The notes beneath the pieces were generated by a model, which made no database searches, was not told where the DNA came from, and worked only from the letters and a program-made list of their open reading frames with translations. Shown piece by piece: positions 11,215 through 23,700 of a stretch of DNA of 64,000 bases. Each line of letters opens with the position of its first letter. The stretch's first letter is position 1. The translations under genes were made by a program, and so were the position numbers. The DNA lies in NCBI RefSeq assembly GCF_949987535.1, contig NC_080067.1:77277985-77341984 (forward strand), written 5' to 3'. The DNA is from Balaenoptera acutorostrata. Lineage: Eukaryota > Chordata > Mammalia > Artiodactyla > Balaenopteridae.

Positions 11215-11350
11215 CTAAACTAGGACTCAGGAGACCTGAGCTCTACTGACCTACCGTACTGGTCTACTGGTCAGCTGTGTAACCTTGGATAAGTTGCTCT
11301 CCCTTTCTGAGCCTCATTTCCCTGGCAGTAAAACCAGAGGGCCGTACTGG
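11215..11350 (+). repeat. MIR SINE fragment
   Basis: Core MIR words in order: ACTAGGACTCAGGAGACCTG, GTCAGCTGTGTAACCTTGG, CTGAGCCTCATTTCCCTGG, then the degraded AAAATGG-type region. Confidence 0.7.
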
Positions 11351-12464
11351 ATCATCTCTTGGAGGTTCTTTTCACTCTGATGTTCTCCCCACATCCCTCT
11401 CCACTCTCTTCCTCTCTCTCATATATCTTTCTGTGTGTGTTTTACAAAAACCATAACATCGTATTGCTCTAAATTTTTAAACATGCTTTAAAAATTTGAA
11501 GAAATGATACATTAGTTATATACTTTCTAATGATTTTTTTTTAATGATTCCATTTCTCTTTACATGAGGCTTGGAAAGCTCATCTTCAGTGGCATGGAGA
11601 AGGGTTTGTAACTTCCTAACCACTTCACTCTTAATCCATTTTGGATCTTAGTAGCTTTAGTTCATTTCATGAGCCAATGTGGATAATTAAGGCAGAAGTC
11701 GTGCTACCTCCTGGAGTTATTTTCAGTGACACAGCTTCTTATTTTGCCAAATGAAATGCCATTACTTGCCCAAATTGTTGGGCACCTAGCATGCACTTGA
11801 AGCAGATGCCAGTGCTGATGCCTCATGGATGCTGAGTCAAGCCCTAGAGGCTTGTTTAGACACTGAGCACAGATGGACACTGTACTGACTATAGCAGCAT
11901 CACTCCAGGACAATCTGGTCCTCACCAACTGCAGGAAGGACCCCACCCATAGGGGCAGAGTGCACTTCAAGGACATCAGAGGCAGAACCCTGAGGAAAAA
12001 GGGGGGAAGATAAAGACCCAGCACCTAGATTGAGAGAGCAGGACAGTCCCAGCTGCCCAGAATGGTGTATGCTGCTTATTTGGAAAATGCATTATCTTTT
12101 CCAGGTACTAAAGCCCATCAGGGGACTTCATATACAGCAGTGCAGTGGCCTGACGGGGGCATGATGGGGCCCTTGACTTCCAGTCAAGGTAGTGATCTGA
12201 ATTGACGTGGCAAGTCCCCTTCCTGCTCCAAACACATAGAAATGCTAGGTAAAACACTGAAAATTAAATTTCTTAACCTGAAACCAAGATCAGAAGCTAA
12301 ATAAATCTTTGGATGCTTGAATGAATAGGAGATTCAGTGATGACCAGGGGTTGAACCCATCTTGCATATGCCTTAGAGGCTGAGTTGTTGTTGTGTGTAT
12401 GTGTGTGTGTTTAACTTATCAAAAATTATATTGCATTGAATATGCAATCTTGTGTCTTTTTAAA
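11351..12464. other. No supported gene
   Basis: AT-rich at 11440-11560 and otherwise mixed. The minus-strand open frame at 11704-12024 (106 codons) has no recognisable domain. A TGTG-rich run is at 12394-12410. Nothing else was identified. Confidence 0.35.
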
Positions 12465-12725
12465 ATTAAATTAAGGTATAATTTACATGCAGTAAAATTC
12501 ATCCTTTTAAATATATAGTACTATGGGTTTTGACAAATGCATTCAGTCATATAACTACTAAGCCAATTAAGGCATAGGACAGTTCCATCACCCCCTAAAC
12601 TTCCCTCTTCCCTTTGTAGTCAACCCCTTCCACCTCCTCCTGTCTCTGGCAACCACTGATATGTCTCTTTTCCAATACTCTTACATTTTCCAGAATTCCA
12701 TATAAATGGAATCATACAGTCTTTA
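12465..12725 (-). mobile_element. Old L1 3'UTR fragment, antisense
   Basis: Typical antisense L1M 3'UTR wording: AAGGTATAATTTACATGCAG, GGTTTTGACAAATGC, CACCTCCTCCTGTCTCTGGC, CAACCACTGATATGTC and ATATAAATGGAATCATACAG. Confidence 0.75.
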
Positions 12726-13235
12726 GAGAGGCTGTAATTTTAATTCTCACCTATGGAAGGATATAAAAGCTGCAGTCTTGCAGATAGCAGAGATATTGGA
12801 ACTAAGCTCCTTAAATGAAACCAGGAGTCAAGAAATGGTTTCTCTATTTGGGAACTGGGATTAGAAAAATTCTGTTTGCTGACCCAAATATTAGGCACAA
12901 AAGTGGGCCACATAACTTGACCTGTGATGAAAATAGTAACCATGAGATATCTAAACTTCTAGTCTGTGTGGCATAAATATATGGACAGGTGTTCTCATAC
13001 AATCAGCATGATATGAATGTCCTGAGCCTAGAAACTCACATAAAAGCTGGTCCAGAAACTGTTTATCCTTTAGACACAGCAGAGGTAATCCCAATATCAC
13101 ACCACAGGAACATTTCCAAAATTGAAGCATATATAGGAACCCCACAGAAAACAATTCCTCACTGACAAAATTACAAAGTTTGCAAGAAAGTCCATGAGCA
13201 ATAATCAGCAAGTACATTAAACAAACACAAGTGAG
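12726..13235. other. No supported gene
   Basis: AT-rich sequence with no recognised repeat and no convincing open frame. It may be a decayed LINE given its setting between two L1 relics, but no diagnostic words were found. Confidence 0.3.
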
Positions 13236-14296
13236 AAACTAAAAATTATATAGAAGTCTGAAAGGGTCTTCAAAATAGGTATGTTTGTAGAATGCAAAGA
13301 AATTAAAAATAATTAGATTTATAGGGCAAAAAGCAGATTATTATAAAAGATAAGTGGAAGGATTGGGCAAGGAACCAAATAGAAAATTATAGAATTGAAC
13401 AATACAACAAATGATTTTTAAAGAATCAATAATCAGGTTAAACAATTACTAGGTACAACTGAAGGAGGAATTAGTGAATAGGAGAACAGAGCTAAGGAAT
13501 CACAGAGCTATCAAATATGAGAGAGGAATTAAGAGATGTAGAGTAGAGATTGCGAAGCCACAATATATATCTAATAGGGGTTCCAAAAGTAAAGAATACA
13601 CAGAATGGAAAAGAGATGATATTTAAAGAAATAATAGCTGAGATTTCTCCAGAATTTAGGAGAGACATGTGCCCTTACATTGAATAAGAACACTAAACCC
13701 CAAGCAGGATAAATAAACATAAACGCACATCTACAAAGAAAAAAATCATAAAAGCTAGTTTAGCGAAAATATAGATACCTACAAAAGAATGGCTGTTGGA
13801 TAAGCAGCAGAGTTTCCATCATCATAGACAAAGTGCTAAGAAAACATATCTTCTAAGGGGATTCTAGTGTGGAAAATTTCCCTTTCCCCTCTGAGTATAT
13901 TTAGATTTAAGGGTATCAATGTACTTAAGGGTGTCAGTTTACAGTGTAAACAAATTCTCGTTTATTTTAGCATGTCCCTTTGAGGAAACGACCAAAGAGA
14001 ATCATTCCTGTGAGGGGTAGAATTTGGTGAAATGGGGCTTACTAAATCCAGATACCTTGGGGCTGTGACTCGCTCCCAGAATTCTATGCCCAATTAAACT
14101 ATCATTTAAGAATGAGGCAAAATAAAGACTTTTAAAAGATATACTGAAACAGTTTAAATCCAGAGATTCCTCCCTGAAGGAGCTAGAACTAGTAAACAAT
14201 TTAATTCAGAAAAAAAGAAAAAGAAAACGAGCTCAGGAAAAAAAATGGCCAAAAAAATTGAAAAGGTAAGGATAAGCAAGAAATCATTAAGATCCA
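13236..14296 (+). mobile_element. Ancient HAL1/L1M-like LINE relic, sense
   Basis: The order follows the ORF1 region of old LINEs of the HAL1/L1M type: GAGATGTAGAGTAGAG, AATAGGGGTTCCAAAAGTAA, GATGATATTTAAAGAAATAA, CTGAGATTTCTCCAGAATTT, CCCCAAGCAGGATAAATAAA, and AGAATTCTATGCCCAATTAA followed by AATGAGGCAAAATAAAG near 14080-14130. No frame stays open. It is interrupted by the mariner at 14297. Confidence 0.65.
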
Positions 14297-14415
14297 TTGG
14301 GTTGGCCAAAAAGTTTGTTTGGTTAGTGCATATGTTGTTCAATAAAGTTCTTCATGAAAATGAAAGATACGTCTTATTTTTACTTAAAACGGAACAAACT
14401 TTTTGGCCAACCCAA
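14297..14415. mobile_element. Short non-autonomous mariner (MITE-like) element
   Basis: It has terminal inverted repeats of 23 bp without mismatch, TTGGGTTGGCCAAAAAGTTT plus GTT at the left and its reverse complement ending at 14415. The total length is 119 bp. The right flank is TA (14416-14417), the mariner target; the left flank CA (14295-14296) would be a one-base change from TA. The centre has no room for a transposase. The sequence of the ends is that of the mariner family common in ruminant and cetacean genomes. Confidence 0.9.
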
Positions 14416-14417
14416 TA

Positions 14418-15230
14418 AATAAGTACTGAATCATCATCACCAGTTTGAGGAGGTTTAAAAACATGGGAGAATTAAAATACTAGAAATAGTAACAGGAAGA
14501 TGAGCGGGGGAAGATAAAATTATAGCGAATAAAATCCCTAATTTTATTCAGGAGGAGGACAAAGATATTGATTAACCTCAGGCTTTGTTAGAAAAATATA
14601 AAGTGAAATGTGCATATTAAAAACTAGGAAAACACTAAAAGACCAGAAACAGAATGCATAACTACCAAATCATTAGAGGGCAAATGAGTGAAGAAAAACC
14701 AATCAATCTCACAGAAAGCAGGAAAAAATTAAGGCAAAGAAATGATATATGGAAAATGCAAAACATTATATATATAAGTCCAAATAATCACAGTAATCAC
14801 ACAAATCAGAAAAGAGTTAATCTTGTCTATTAAAAGATAGACACTCAGACTACATTTTAAACATCCAAATAAACGCAGTTTATAAGTGCACCAAACATAA
14901 TGACAAAGTTGGAAAATAATTCAACAGAAAAAGATATACCAGGTGAAACAGAAAACTTTGGTTACAAGTTATTGAAAAATCAACTTAAATTAGTTAACAA
15001 TAAAGTAGATTTACTAGCTCAGATAAATAGAATCTCCAGAGGCAGGATCAGAGTAGGTGATTCAGCAACAATGTCATCAAGGATCCAGTATCGTCCCATC
15101 TCTGCTCTCTTCCATAGTATCAGCTTCATTCTAAGGCTGGCTTCCCTCTGGGAGCAAAATGGCTGCAAGATTTCAAGCCTTCATCTCACATAACCCACCA
15201 AGAAAAGCCAACACAATTATAAAGAAGAAA
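14418..15230. other. Continuation of ancient LINE relic, then unassigned sequence
   Basis: AT-rich sequence to about 14990 with LINE-like words (AAAAGATAGACACTCAGACT, CCAAATAAACGCAG) probably continues the relic split by the mariner. At 15000-15190 there is a distinct, less AT-rich block (GGAGCAAAATGGCTGCAAGA) that looks like another old repeat of unknown family. The 97-codon frame at 14900-15193 crosses this boundary and is taken as chance. Confidence 0.4.
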
Positions 15231-16110
15231 AACAAGAGGGTAAGGGACATGATTTAACCAACAGGCTATAAAGACTTATTATAAAGCTGTAATAATGAAA
15301 ATAGGTGGTATTTGTACAGCAATGAAAAATAGATCAAATTAACTGACTGGAGAGCCTAGAAACTACATCTATATGATGTTGGGACAATGGCTTTCCATGT
15401 AAAAGAATGAAATTAGGTTTCTATCTCATAATATGTACCAAAATAAATTCTGGATAAATTAAGATCTAAATATTTAAAATATCACAAAAAAAGTGACAGA
15501 TTAGAAATTATTTGAAATATAGCAAAAAAAAAGTAGTTTCCAAAGTATATAAAGACCTTCTACAACTCAATGAGAAAAAGACATTCAGCCCAGTAAGAAG
15601 CAGGGTAAGAGATATGTAATCACAGAAGAGGAAACTCAAAGAGCCAATGAACATCTGAAAAGATGCTCGACTTCCCAAGCACTCATGGAAAACAAATTAA
15701 AACATTATGATACCATTTCACTCTCTGTGCTTTGGAAAAAATTCAAAGGTCTCATACTAACCTTTTTGAGGATGTGAGGAAATAGGAACGTATACACTGC
15801 ATGTCAAGGGATAAATAAGCATGGCCATTTGGAGGACAGCTTTGCAGTTTTAATTTAAATTGAAAAATACACATATTATATGATCTAGCAAATTCCCAAG
15901 GTATCGACTCTAGAGAAACTCTTCTATGTGGGCAAAGAGACGGCTCAGCACTGCTGTAATAATGAAAAAAAAGTAAACATCCTAAATTTCCATCAAGAAA
16001 ATATTGACTAAATTAAAAGTGGTATATATGAATTAGCAGCAGTTAAAATGAATGAACTAAATCTGTATGTCTCAACATGAACAGATCCCCCAGACCCTAC
16101 ACTGTGTGCA
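15231..16110 (+). mobile_element. Ancient L1 ORF2 relic, sense
   Basis: Decayed ORF2 3' half in order: TAAAGCTGTAATAATGAAAA, GGTGGTATTTGTACAG, ACCAAAATAAATTCTGGATA, AATGAACATCTGAAAAGATG, TATGATACCATTTCACTCTC, GCCATTTGGAGGACAG and TAAACATCCTAAATTTCCAT. Every frame is broken. The element fades out near 16110. Confidence 0.75.
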
Positions 16111-16579
16111 AAAAGCAAAGGGGCAGAAAGATGTATAAAGTTGATATAATTTCTTTATATTATTATATAATATTTTTAAAATACAGAAGATAATATTTTA
16201 CATCGCTTATGGGCACATACATATGTTATAAACATTTCTGAGTTGGACAAGGAGCATATCAAATTTATGACAAGAATTCCCTCGGGAAGGGTAAGGAAGG
16301 AAATAGGATTGGATGATGATAAAAGTGAGAGTCCATTTCATCAGGGATTTTTCTTTTAAAGCTCCCTGTGGGAGTAGCCTGAAACTGGGGCTTCACATTT
16401 GACACTGCTTGGCTTCTTCTGCTTCTCTGACCTGCTTCTCCCACTCTTCCCAGTTTCTTCTGAGAGAACTTCCCTAATAAACCTCATGCACAGGAATCCT
16501 CATCAGGGGTCTGCTTCTAGGGAGCCTGTCCTAGGACAGTGACAAATAGTCTCTCCCCAACACTTCAGCCTGTCCCTCT
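16111..16579. other. No supported gene
   Basis: AT-rich at first (16138-16200), then a GC-balanced stretch (16370-16540) with no recognised repeat. Confidence 0.3.
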
Positions 16580-17415
16580 TTGGTAAACTGAAAAATAGCG
16601 CCCCCCCCCAAAGATCCTAATCCTTGGAACCTGTGAATGTTATCTTATGTGGAAAAAAAAAAAAATCTTTGCAATTGTTAACTAAATTAAGGGTCATGAG
16701 AAGGGGAAACTATCCAGGATTATCTGGATGGGTCCTAAATGCATCACATCTCTCCTTATAAGAGGGAGGGGGCTTCCCTGGTGGCGCAGTGGTTGAGAAT
16801 CTGCCTGCTAATGCAGGGGACACGGGTTCGAGCCCTGGTCTGGGAAGATCCCACATGCCACGGAGCAGCTGGGCCCGTGAGCCACAACTACTGAGCCTGC
16901 GCGTCTGGAGCCTGTGCCCCGCAACGGGAGGGGCCGCGATAGTGAAAGGCCCGCGCACCGCGATGAAGAGCGGTCCCCGCACCGCGATGAAGAGTGGCCC
17001 CCACTTGCCGTAACCAGAGAAAGCCCTCACACGAACCGAAGACCCAACACAGCCAAAAATAAATAAGTAAAAATAAATAAATAAAGTAGCTATAAAATTA
17101 AAAAAAAAAAAAAAAAAGAGGGAGGCAGAGGGAATTTTGACCACACACATACAGAGGAAAAGGCCAGGTAAAGCCAGATCAGGGAGAGAGATTTGAAGAT
17201 GCCAGCCTTGAAGACTGGAGCGATAGAGCCACAAACCAAGGAATGCTGGCAGCCAAGGAAGAGGCAAGGGACAGATTCTCCCCTAGAGCCTTCGGGGGGG
17301 AGCGTGGCCCTGCTGACACCTTGATTTTGGCCTTGTACTCCAGACCTGTGACTGGGTGTTTTAAGCCACACAGTTTATGGTTATTTGTTACAGAAGCCAC
17401 AGGAGACGAATACAC
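16580..17415 (+). mobile_element. MLT1-like solo LTR (ERVL-MaLR) split by a SINE
   Basis: Words of the family in order: AAGATCCTAATCCTTGGAAC, TGTGAATGTTATCTTATGTG, CCAGGATTATCTGGATGG, CTCCTTATAAGAGGGAG, then after the SINE AATGCTGGCAGCC, AGATTCTCCCCTAGAGCC, TGCTGACACCTTGATTTTGG and GTTTTAAGCCACACAGTTTA. No internal viral coding sequence remains. Confidence 0.75.
16770..17115 (+). mobile_element. CHR-type SINE with the 24-bp tandem duplication, inside the MLT1 LTR
   Basis: It has the same head (GGCGCAGTGG, GGGTTCGAGCC) and the same duplicated CGCACCGCGATGAAGAG block as the SINE at 2478, then an AAATA-rich and poly(A) tail. The flanking duplication AAGAGGGAGG is at 16760-16769 and 17116-17125. 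Confidence 0.93.
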
Positions 17416-17429
17416 CCTCCTACTAATCA

Positions 17430-17580
17430 AAACTATACTTTCATCATGCTTACCACGTGCCAGGCCCTGTGCTAAACTTCTCACCCTAATTATCTAATTT
17501 AAGCCTCACAATAACTCTCTGGGGTAGTTAATTTACAGATGAGAAAACTGAGGCTTGAAGAGGTGAACTGCAAGAGGTGA
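17430..17580 (-). repeat. MIR SINE fragment, antisense
   Basis: Antisense MIR wording: ACCACGTGCCAGGCCCTGTG, TCTAATTTAAGCCTCACAAT, TTACAGATGAGAAAACTGAG. Confidence 0.75.
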
Positions 17581-19660
17581 CTCCTGAGTCATCATTCACT
17601 ATAGGTACTGGGTCCCACCTTTCAAGTTGAGGTGGCCCAGCAGGGATGGTATTAACCAGGGAAGGAAAAGGAGGCATGCCCACCCCCTGCTCTGTGTCTG
17701 GGCCACAGGAAAAAATGTCAGCAGCCTGGATTCAGACATCTTTCCACCCACCAGCCCCCGCCCCCAATTACAAGGAAAGGCTGCCCAGGGAGTGGCCGGT
17801 AGGCAAAACTTTCCGCCAGCACTGAGCAGGGCAGATAGACGGGCAGCCGAGCAGATGAGGGAGACAGGGGCTGACTGTGCTGAGGGCCTGCTCTGGAAAA
17901 CGTCAGTCCCCATCCCAGCCCCAGTGTTTCAAAGTCACCAGGCACAGGAATCTTCTCGCAAGAGTGGCTCATTCCAATAAAGAAAAGAAAAGAAAAGAAA
18001 CAGCCCATACCATTCCTCATCTGAGGGCTGCATTCAACAAAGGAAAATTAAGTTCTTAAGGAAACAGGTGCTGTTTGGCTGGAAGGATGCCAAGTGGGTC
18101 CCAGAACACCTGTCAGTCCTCAGGACCCAATTAGCCTCCCTTTGGGGCACCTGGCTCATTGGTGATCTCTCCTCTGGCTGGGAAAGAGGACCCTGTGCTT
18201 TGACCCCCTCCGCCTGCCTGCCAGGGCCCCTCTCTGGGAAATGTTATGTCTGCCACCACTTACGCCCCTGCCTCAGCTCACAGGCCCGCTGCTCAGCCAT
18301 GACCTAGGCCACGCTGCCATGGCGGGTCCTCCTAACACTCACCTAGCCTTGACCGTGGTCTCCAGATACAACCCCCGTATTCATTGGGCACAACACAACA
18401 AGAGAAAACTCAGACATAGTCTCCACCTTGAAAGAACTCGAGATTAGTGAGGGAGATAAACTTGCACACAGAAACCTTTAATAGAGGCCAGAATGTGATA
18501 TGGGCTATAATGAAGCTAAAGCTATCATTTATTATTGGAGCGTTTTCTCTGTATTGGGCACTGGCCTAATCCCATTTCCCACATGGCCGCATCAACTCTT
18601 TGTGGGTCCTTTACCCCCAAGGGGCCTGTCCCCCTGCTGTCCTGCTCTGAATCAGGTGGAGGCTGGGAGGCTCAGGTCTTCACCTGAGAAGTCCGGCTCA
18701 AATGCTCAGCAGATCTGGAATTCACTGGGAGCCGGAGGATGGTGCCCACCTGTTCTGCTTCCTTAGGGTTGATGCAGAACCTGTGTTCCTCCTCGCCTTC
18801 CCTCCTCTCCACACCATGGGGACCTGCTTTGTCCTGCAGCTGTCCCACGAGCCCTGCCCAGCAAGGCCCAGTTGTCTTGGATCTTTACTTTCCTCTGAGC
18901 TAAACAGATCTCTGTCTTGCTAATATTGACTGCCTTTCAAAGCCGAATTATGATGCTAAATTATCACTCTTTTTAAGAAGCAAGATGGGGGAAGGGGAAT
19001 TGGAGGAAGGGGGATGGACATGGGATAGAGAGGACCAAGAGTTTCTTCTTGTCCCTTGCTGCAGAGATTAAGCAACTGAAGGGGGCATTCTGGGGAAACT
19101 GGGGCTCAGAATGGTCCGATAACCTGCCCAAAGCCACATACCTTATTAGTGGTGGAGCTGAGACCCTACTGTTGACTTTACCATAAAGTGGGTGAGGATG
19201 AGAAGGCGGGTGTGGGCACATCAACCAGGCTGGGCAGAGCCTGCCCCAAGCTGTTCACAGTGCCCCCCTCCCTGCCCCATGCAGGACTCCAGGGAGAGCC
19301 TAGAATCACACCTCCAGGGAAGTCAGGCAGGAACTCTAAAGGCTGGGCAGGGAGGGCTGCGGAGCTGCCTCAGGACCCACTCGCCCTTGGCTTCTGCCGT
19401 GCATTTCGGCACAACGCACACTTGGCGGTTCTGCGCGGGCAGGCTGGGGTACCGGGCCCTGAGAAGGACAGATAGATCGGGCATGTCCCTGACCTCTAGG
19501 AGTTCACAGCCTCCTGAGGGAGACGGATTGCGGCTCTGGAAGCCACACCACCCAGAACGCCTGCAGTAAGACAGTGGTGTCAATTATCAAGTCACTGTGT
19601 CTGCGCTGGGCCGGAGCTGGCATTCCGCGCTCACACTTGGCTTTGCCGGCTGGCGCTGTG
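17581..19660. other. Mostly unique GC-balanced sequence with small fossils, no supported gene
   Basis: Contents seen: an AAAAG microsatellite of about four units (17979-18000); an L2-like antisense piece near 18380-18450; antisense MIR remnants at about 18520-18590 and 19060-19175 (GGGGCTCAGAATG, CCTGCCCAAAGCCACA); and an AT-rich block with several ATTA cores at 18905-18970. Open frames here are short and unrecognised. Confidence 0.4.
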
Positions 19661-19669
19661 TTAGCTCTG

Positions 19670-19693
19670 CCCATAGGGGGCGCCAGAGGGCGC
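19670..19693 (+). promoter_or_regulatory. Two overlapping CTCF-like core motifs
   Basis: CCCATAGGGGGCGC (19670-19683) and GCGCCAGAGGGCGC (19680-19693) each agree with the CTCF consensus CCASYAGRKGGCRS at 12 of 14 positions by hand alignment. They share the sequence GCGC. The surroundings (19.38-19.95 kb) are unusually rich in CpG for this window. Motif matching alone does not show occupancy. Confidence 0.45.
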
Positions 19694-20249
19694 CTACGGG
19701 CTGGAGGCGGGAGAGCCGGCTGGCTCTTTCCTGTTTGTTCCCCGTCTGCTTCCTGCGGGCTTCCTGTTTCCGTGAGCACCATCCCACCACTATTCTTCCC
19801 TAGGCCCCAGGCAAGGCCAGACTGGAGCAGCAGCTGACTCCAGTTTGCAGCTTTTCCAGCTCCTGCAGAACCCATTTTACCCCACCCTGCCCCCCAAGAG
19901 ACACTGTCAACAGCCGGCTGGCGCCCCTGCTGGGAGGTCTGGTCCCAGGCACGCGGCCCTCCCTCCTCCCAAGTCTGAGTTCCAGCTCTGCAGGGCTCCT
20001 CCTCTGTGCTTCTAAATGTTCCCTTTGCTCCCTCAGCCAGGGGAACGGGGTGGCTGCTTCCCGAAGCTGTCCCAGCTTAGGGGCCTCCTTTTACCCTTCA
20101 GTTTATCTAGTTAACGACTTTATACCCAACAGTTCTTTCTATTAAGTTCTCTCTCTTCTTGCTGGACACTGACTGCTACAATATCTTTAGTGGATTCCTG
20201 TTGTTTCGATCTCTCACAGTATCCCTCTGACCCCCCTCCAATAACAATA
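19694..20249. other. GC-rich unique sequence with a third CTCF-like motif on the other strand
   Basis: On the minus strand, CCAGCAGGGGCGCC (19920-19933) matches the CTCF consensus at 11 of 14 positions, including all ten of the 5' core. Nothing coding was recognised. Confidence 0.3.
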
Positions 20250-20718
20250 CCCCTCGTTTACAGAACTGCTCCTCCCACATGACTGCGCCATAGGATCCTA
20301 TGTGACCGCTGCCCTAACCTGGCCTGGATATGGTGTTGGTCCCAGAGGTGGGCATGTGGCCTCAGCCAGCCAATTAGAGCCTCCCCTGGGACTTGTATAC
20401 ACTGAGGTCTCTTTATTCTAGGGCCACTAACTGGGGTGGTTTCAGATGGCTTGTCTGCAGCCATGCCTCTCCTCTTCCCCCACCCCCATGCCAAATATTT
20501 CTATTTGTGGTAGAAAAAAATGAAGGCAACTCACAAAGAGAGAAAAGTGATTGAGCATGGTGAAAGACAGCTGACATCATTGAACCCTCAATCCAGACAC
20601 CCCATGTCCACTCCACCCCGGACTTTCCCAGTTTCCTGAACCCAAAGCTCCCCTTTGTGTTTAAGCAAGTGTGAGTTGGGTTTCTGTCACGTTCAACCAA
20701 AAGAGCCCTGACTAATAT
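20250..20718 (+). mobile_element. Old LTR-like repeat, family uncertain
   Basis: Internal words AGGTGGGCATGTGGCC and CCAGCCAATTAGAGCC and the terminal GGGTTTCTGTCACGTTCAAC then GAGCCCTGACTAATAT resemble old ERVL/MaLR-type LTRs. Boundaries are approximate. Confidence 0.5.
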
Positions 20719-23700
20719 GGCTGAGGCAAGCCTCCTCTGAACTGAGTTGTCTAGAATCAAGGTGAATCAGGACCTCGTCTAGTCAAGATTCCTCACCAGG
20801 TGCAGCACCACTATGCCATGTCTCCGCCACACGACAGCCCTGGAGACACCGGAAGACAGCTTGTGTGTCCCTCTGGACAGAAGCAGAGAAGCTCTGGAGA
20901 ATAAAACTAACCAGAGCACAAAAGGAGCTAATGGAGATCCTGTTTATGAAAGTACCTAGCTGTTCAATCAGCCAGGGCTAAGCCAGGACCAAGTTGAAGA
21001 AGCAAAATCTAAGTGGGAACCAAGTAACAAAAGAGTCAAGAGTATGGCCCAACTTCCATCCCAGAGTCCTGAGCGTAATTCTGCCCTATACAATTTTTCC
21101 CCCTCCCATTTGTGTGGGAAAATATGTAGACAATATGCGTAATATAATTATAGGATCGTGTTAGTATTCATTCTTTCTCTAGTCAGGCTCCTTTTGGAAA
21201 TGTTGGTCTTCAAAGCTCGCTGAGATAAAAATTCTAATCCAGAATACCTTTCCCCTTCCTGCAGGACCAGGGTCACAGGGACCTTAGAGACCGTTTAGTC
21301 CACACACACACCCACTCCTACCCCCAGATAAAGAAACGGGGGCTCCTGGCTGAATCACGTAGCTGGTGACCCTCTAGGTCAGGAACAGAGCCCAGGTCTC
21401 CTTCCTGAATGTCAGGGGTCTGACTGAACAGAAACCTCACAGAACTCAGAGGCCTTACGGCCACTCTCTGACAGGGTTTCCTGCAAGGCCCTTACAGGAG
21501 GGAAAAGGCAGCTGAGGGCCCTGGGGTCCACAGGCCTGCAGGGCCACCCTCTCCAGCTGTGGTCATTTGTATGGGATTTCCCAAGAGTAGGAGCTTCCTC
21601 CAGCTGTATTTGCAAATTTCTTCTCTGCACTAGAAACTCGAACAAAAACACAGTTAAATGGCACCAATTTGCCAACCCCAGCCCAAACTCAGCAGGCCGT
21701 GTGATGATGAAAAAGCACCCTGGGCCAGCAGCCAAAGCTAGGGCTCCAGGTGGACAGTTTGGGGTAAGTCACGTAGCTTCTCTGGGCTTTTGCTTCCCCA
21801 TTTGACACACGGAGGGAAACAGCATACCTCCTGCCCTTCCTGCTTCCATGGGCCACTCTTTCCAACTCCCTCATCCTCAGGCACTGCCCTGACCCTGCAG
21901 CCCCTCAGTCAGTGCCCCCTTCCCCCAGGCAATAGTGGAACAGTGCCCATCGCAGGGTACAGAGTTTCCAGAAATGCTGAGGAGGGGGCTTGCCGGGCCT
22001 GAGATTCACTTGCGAGACCTGTGGGCAGCGATCACACACATTCACTCCTGTCTTCTGAATCACAGAAACTGCAGCTCTTGGGTTTGCCCTGTCAGCCTGG
22101 CATCTGCAATCACTAGCTGACTGTGCATAAGAGTCAGGAGACCAGGGTGGATCTCCAGGGGCTTGAGAAGCAGAGACTTTCATTCCTGCTCTGCTGTGAA
22201 TTCCCTCCATGGCTTGACTCCCCTTTGCCTGTGTCTCAGTTTCAAGCCTGAGAATCACAGAAACCCAGCAGGTCAGAGCTAGGAGGAGAGCTCACAGACT
22301 TTAGCCTCCTTGCTCCCAATTCATCTCATAGGTGAGGATCAGGAAGCCAGAGGGGAGAGGGGGCTTTTCACAATATGTACCTAGAAACTGCGAATTTAGT
22401 TCATCAATCTATGAAAAATATTTCTCACACAACTTGTCATACCGGTCCTTCCTGTTAAATTTATCAACCCAGTCAGACTTACTTTCTATCAGAAAAGTAA
22501 TGGACATTTCAAGGAATACCATACAATCTACTGGAAAATAAATTTTGGAATAAATCTCATAAGATAGTGTTCTAAAAATAGGTCAAGATTTACATGATTT
22601 TAACCCAATATAATTATTTAATCTATTTTACAAGTTATAAAAACAAAATCATAGCTTAATATGTGGTTACTGGTTACTTGATTTGTAAAGTTTATAAATA
22701 ATGTTGTAATGTGAAGCCAAAATTGTAAGTTTTTTAGTAAGTTAGGAGTTTGATAAAAAGCATCCTTTTTCTTTGAACTCTGGTGTTGGTTTTGGGAATA
22801 AGTTAAAGAAATAATTCCATTCATTTCATTGGACATTGTGATCAAATTGTTCTATGTATTTAATGAAAGGGAAAAGATGAACTCCACTAAAAAATAATTG
22901 GCCCACAGCCAGCATACTTTAAATGAGAGGTAGAAAATATGAACATTTTACAAGATCAAATAAGATGAAGATTGTCTGCACCTGGAATAAATAATTTATG
23001 ATGTGATTTGATAAAGATAACTTTAAACTACTTTACTGAATAATGCACACAAATATGAAAGACATCACATAACATTTTATTTGTATTTTTTTTTTCAGTG
23101 TATCTCGAAAAATGTGACCGTCCTGGAAACATTAGACTTACATTTGGAGGATAGAAGAGTTAAAGTTCTTAAAAATTATCATTACTTCCACCACTGCACT
23201 CTTCTGTGCATCTGGATTCAGAATATCCCAGACTAAGCCCCAATTCCTATTTTTAATGCCAGGCTTTACCCTTTAACAGAAATGTGTGTAGGACGTTGAA
23301 AGGCTTTGTGCCCTGAGAGTTTGGGGTGGCTTGATTAATCCTTAAAAGAGGCTTCCATTTTGTTTATAGCCTGGGAAGTTTCACATCCCTCAGAGAGTGA
23401 GGGCATATCGGGCTTTCTTATGGTAGGGGAAGGGTTAGCATGAAGCCAGGTGCCTCCCAGGGAGATTAGCTTTAGGAAAGAGTACCGCCGGAAGCTGAGA
23501 ATCTGGGCATCGAGTCCTTTCAAACCTATAATGGCAGGTCTAGACTCCGTGGCTGCTTCTCCTACCTGTAGGGGTTTGCATCCCCTTTGAACGCCACTGC
23601 CCTAGGGCACGGGCATCCAAGATACCATCTAAGGTTCCCATGGAGCTGCCCTACCCATGCTCTAGGTCCAGCTGCCCTTGCTGCCCCTCACTTGCTCATA

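Noticed and set aside
16710..17267. 185-codon minus-strand frame
   Set aside because: Translation of the complement of a SINE inside an LTR; similar frames appear over every SINE of this subfamily.
19330..19950. CpG island with gene promoter
   Set aside because: CpG is raised but patchy, and no TATA, initiator context or first exon could be supported.
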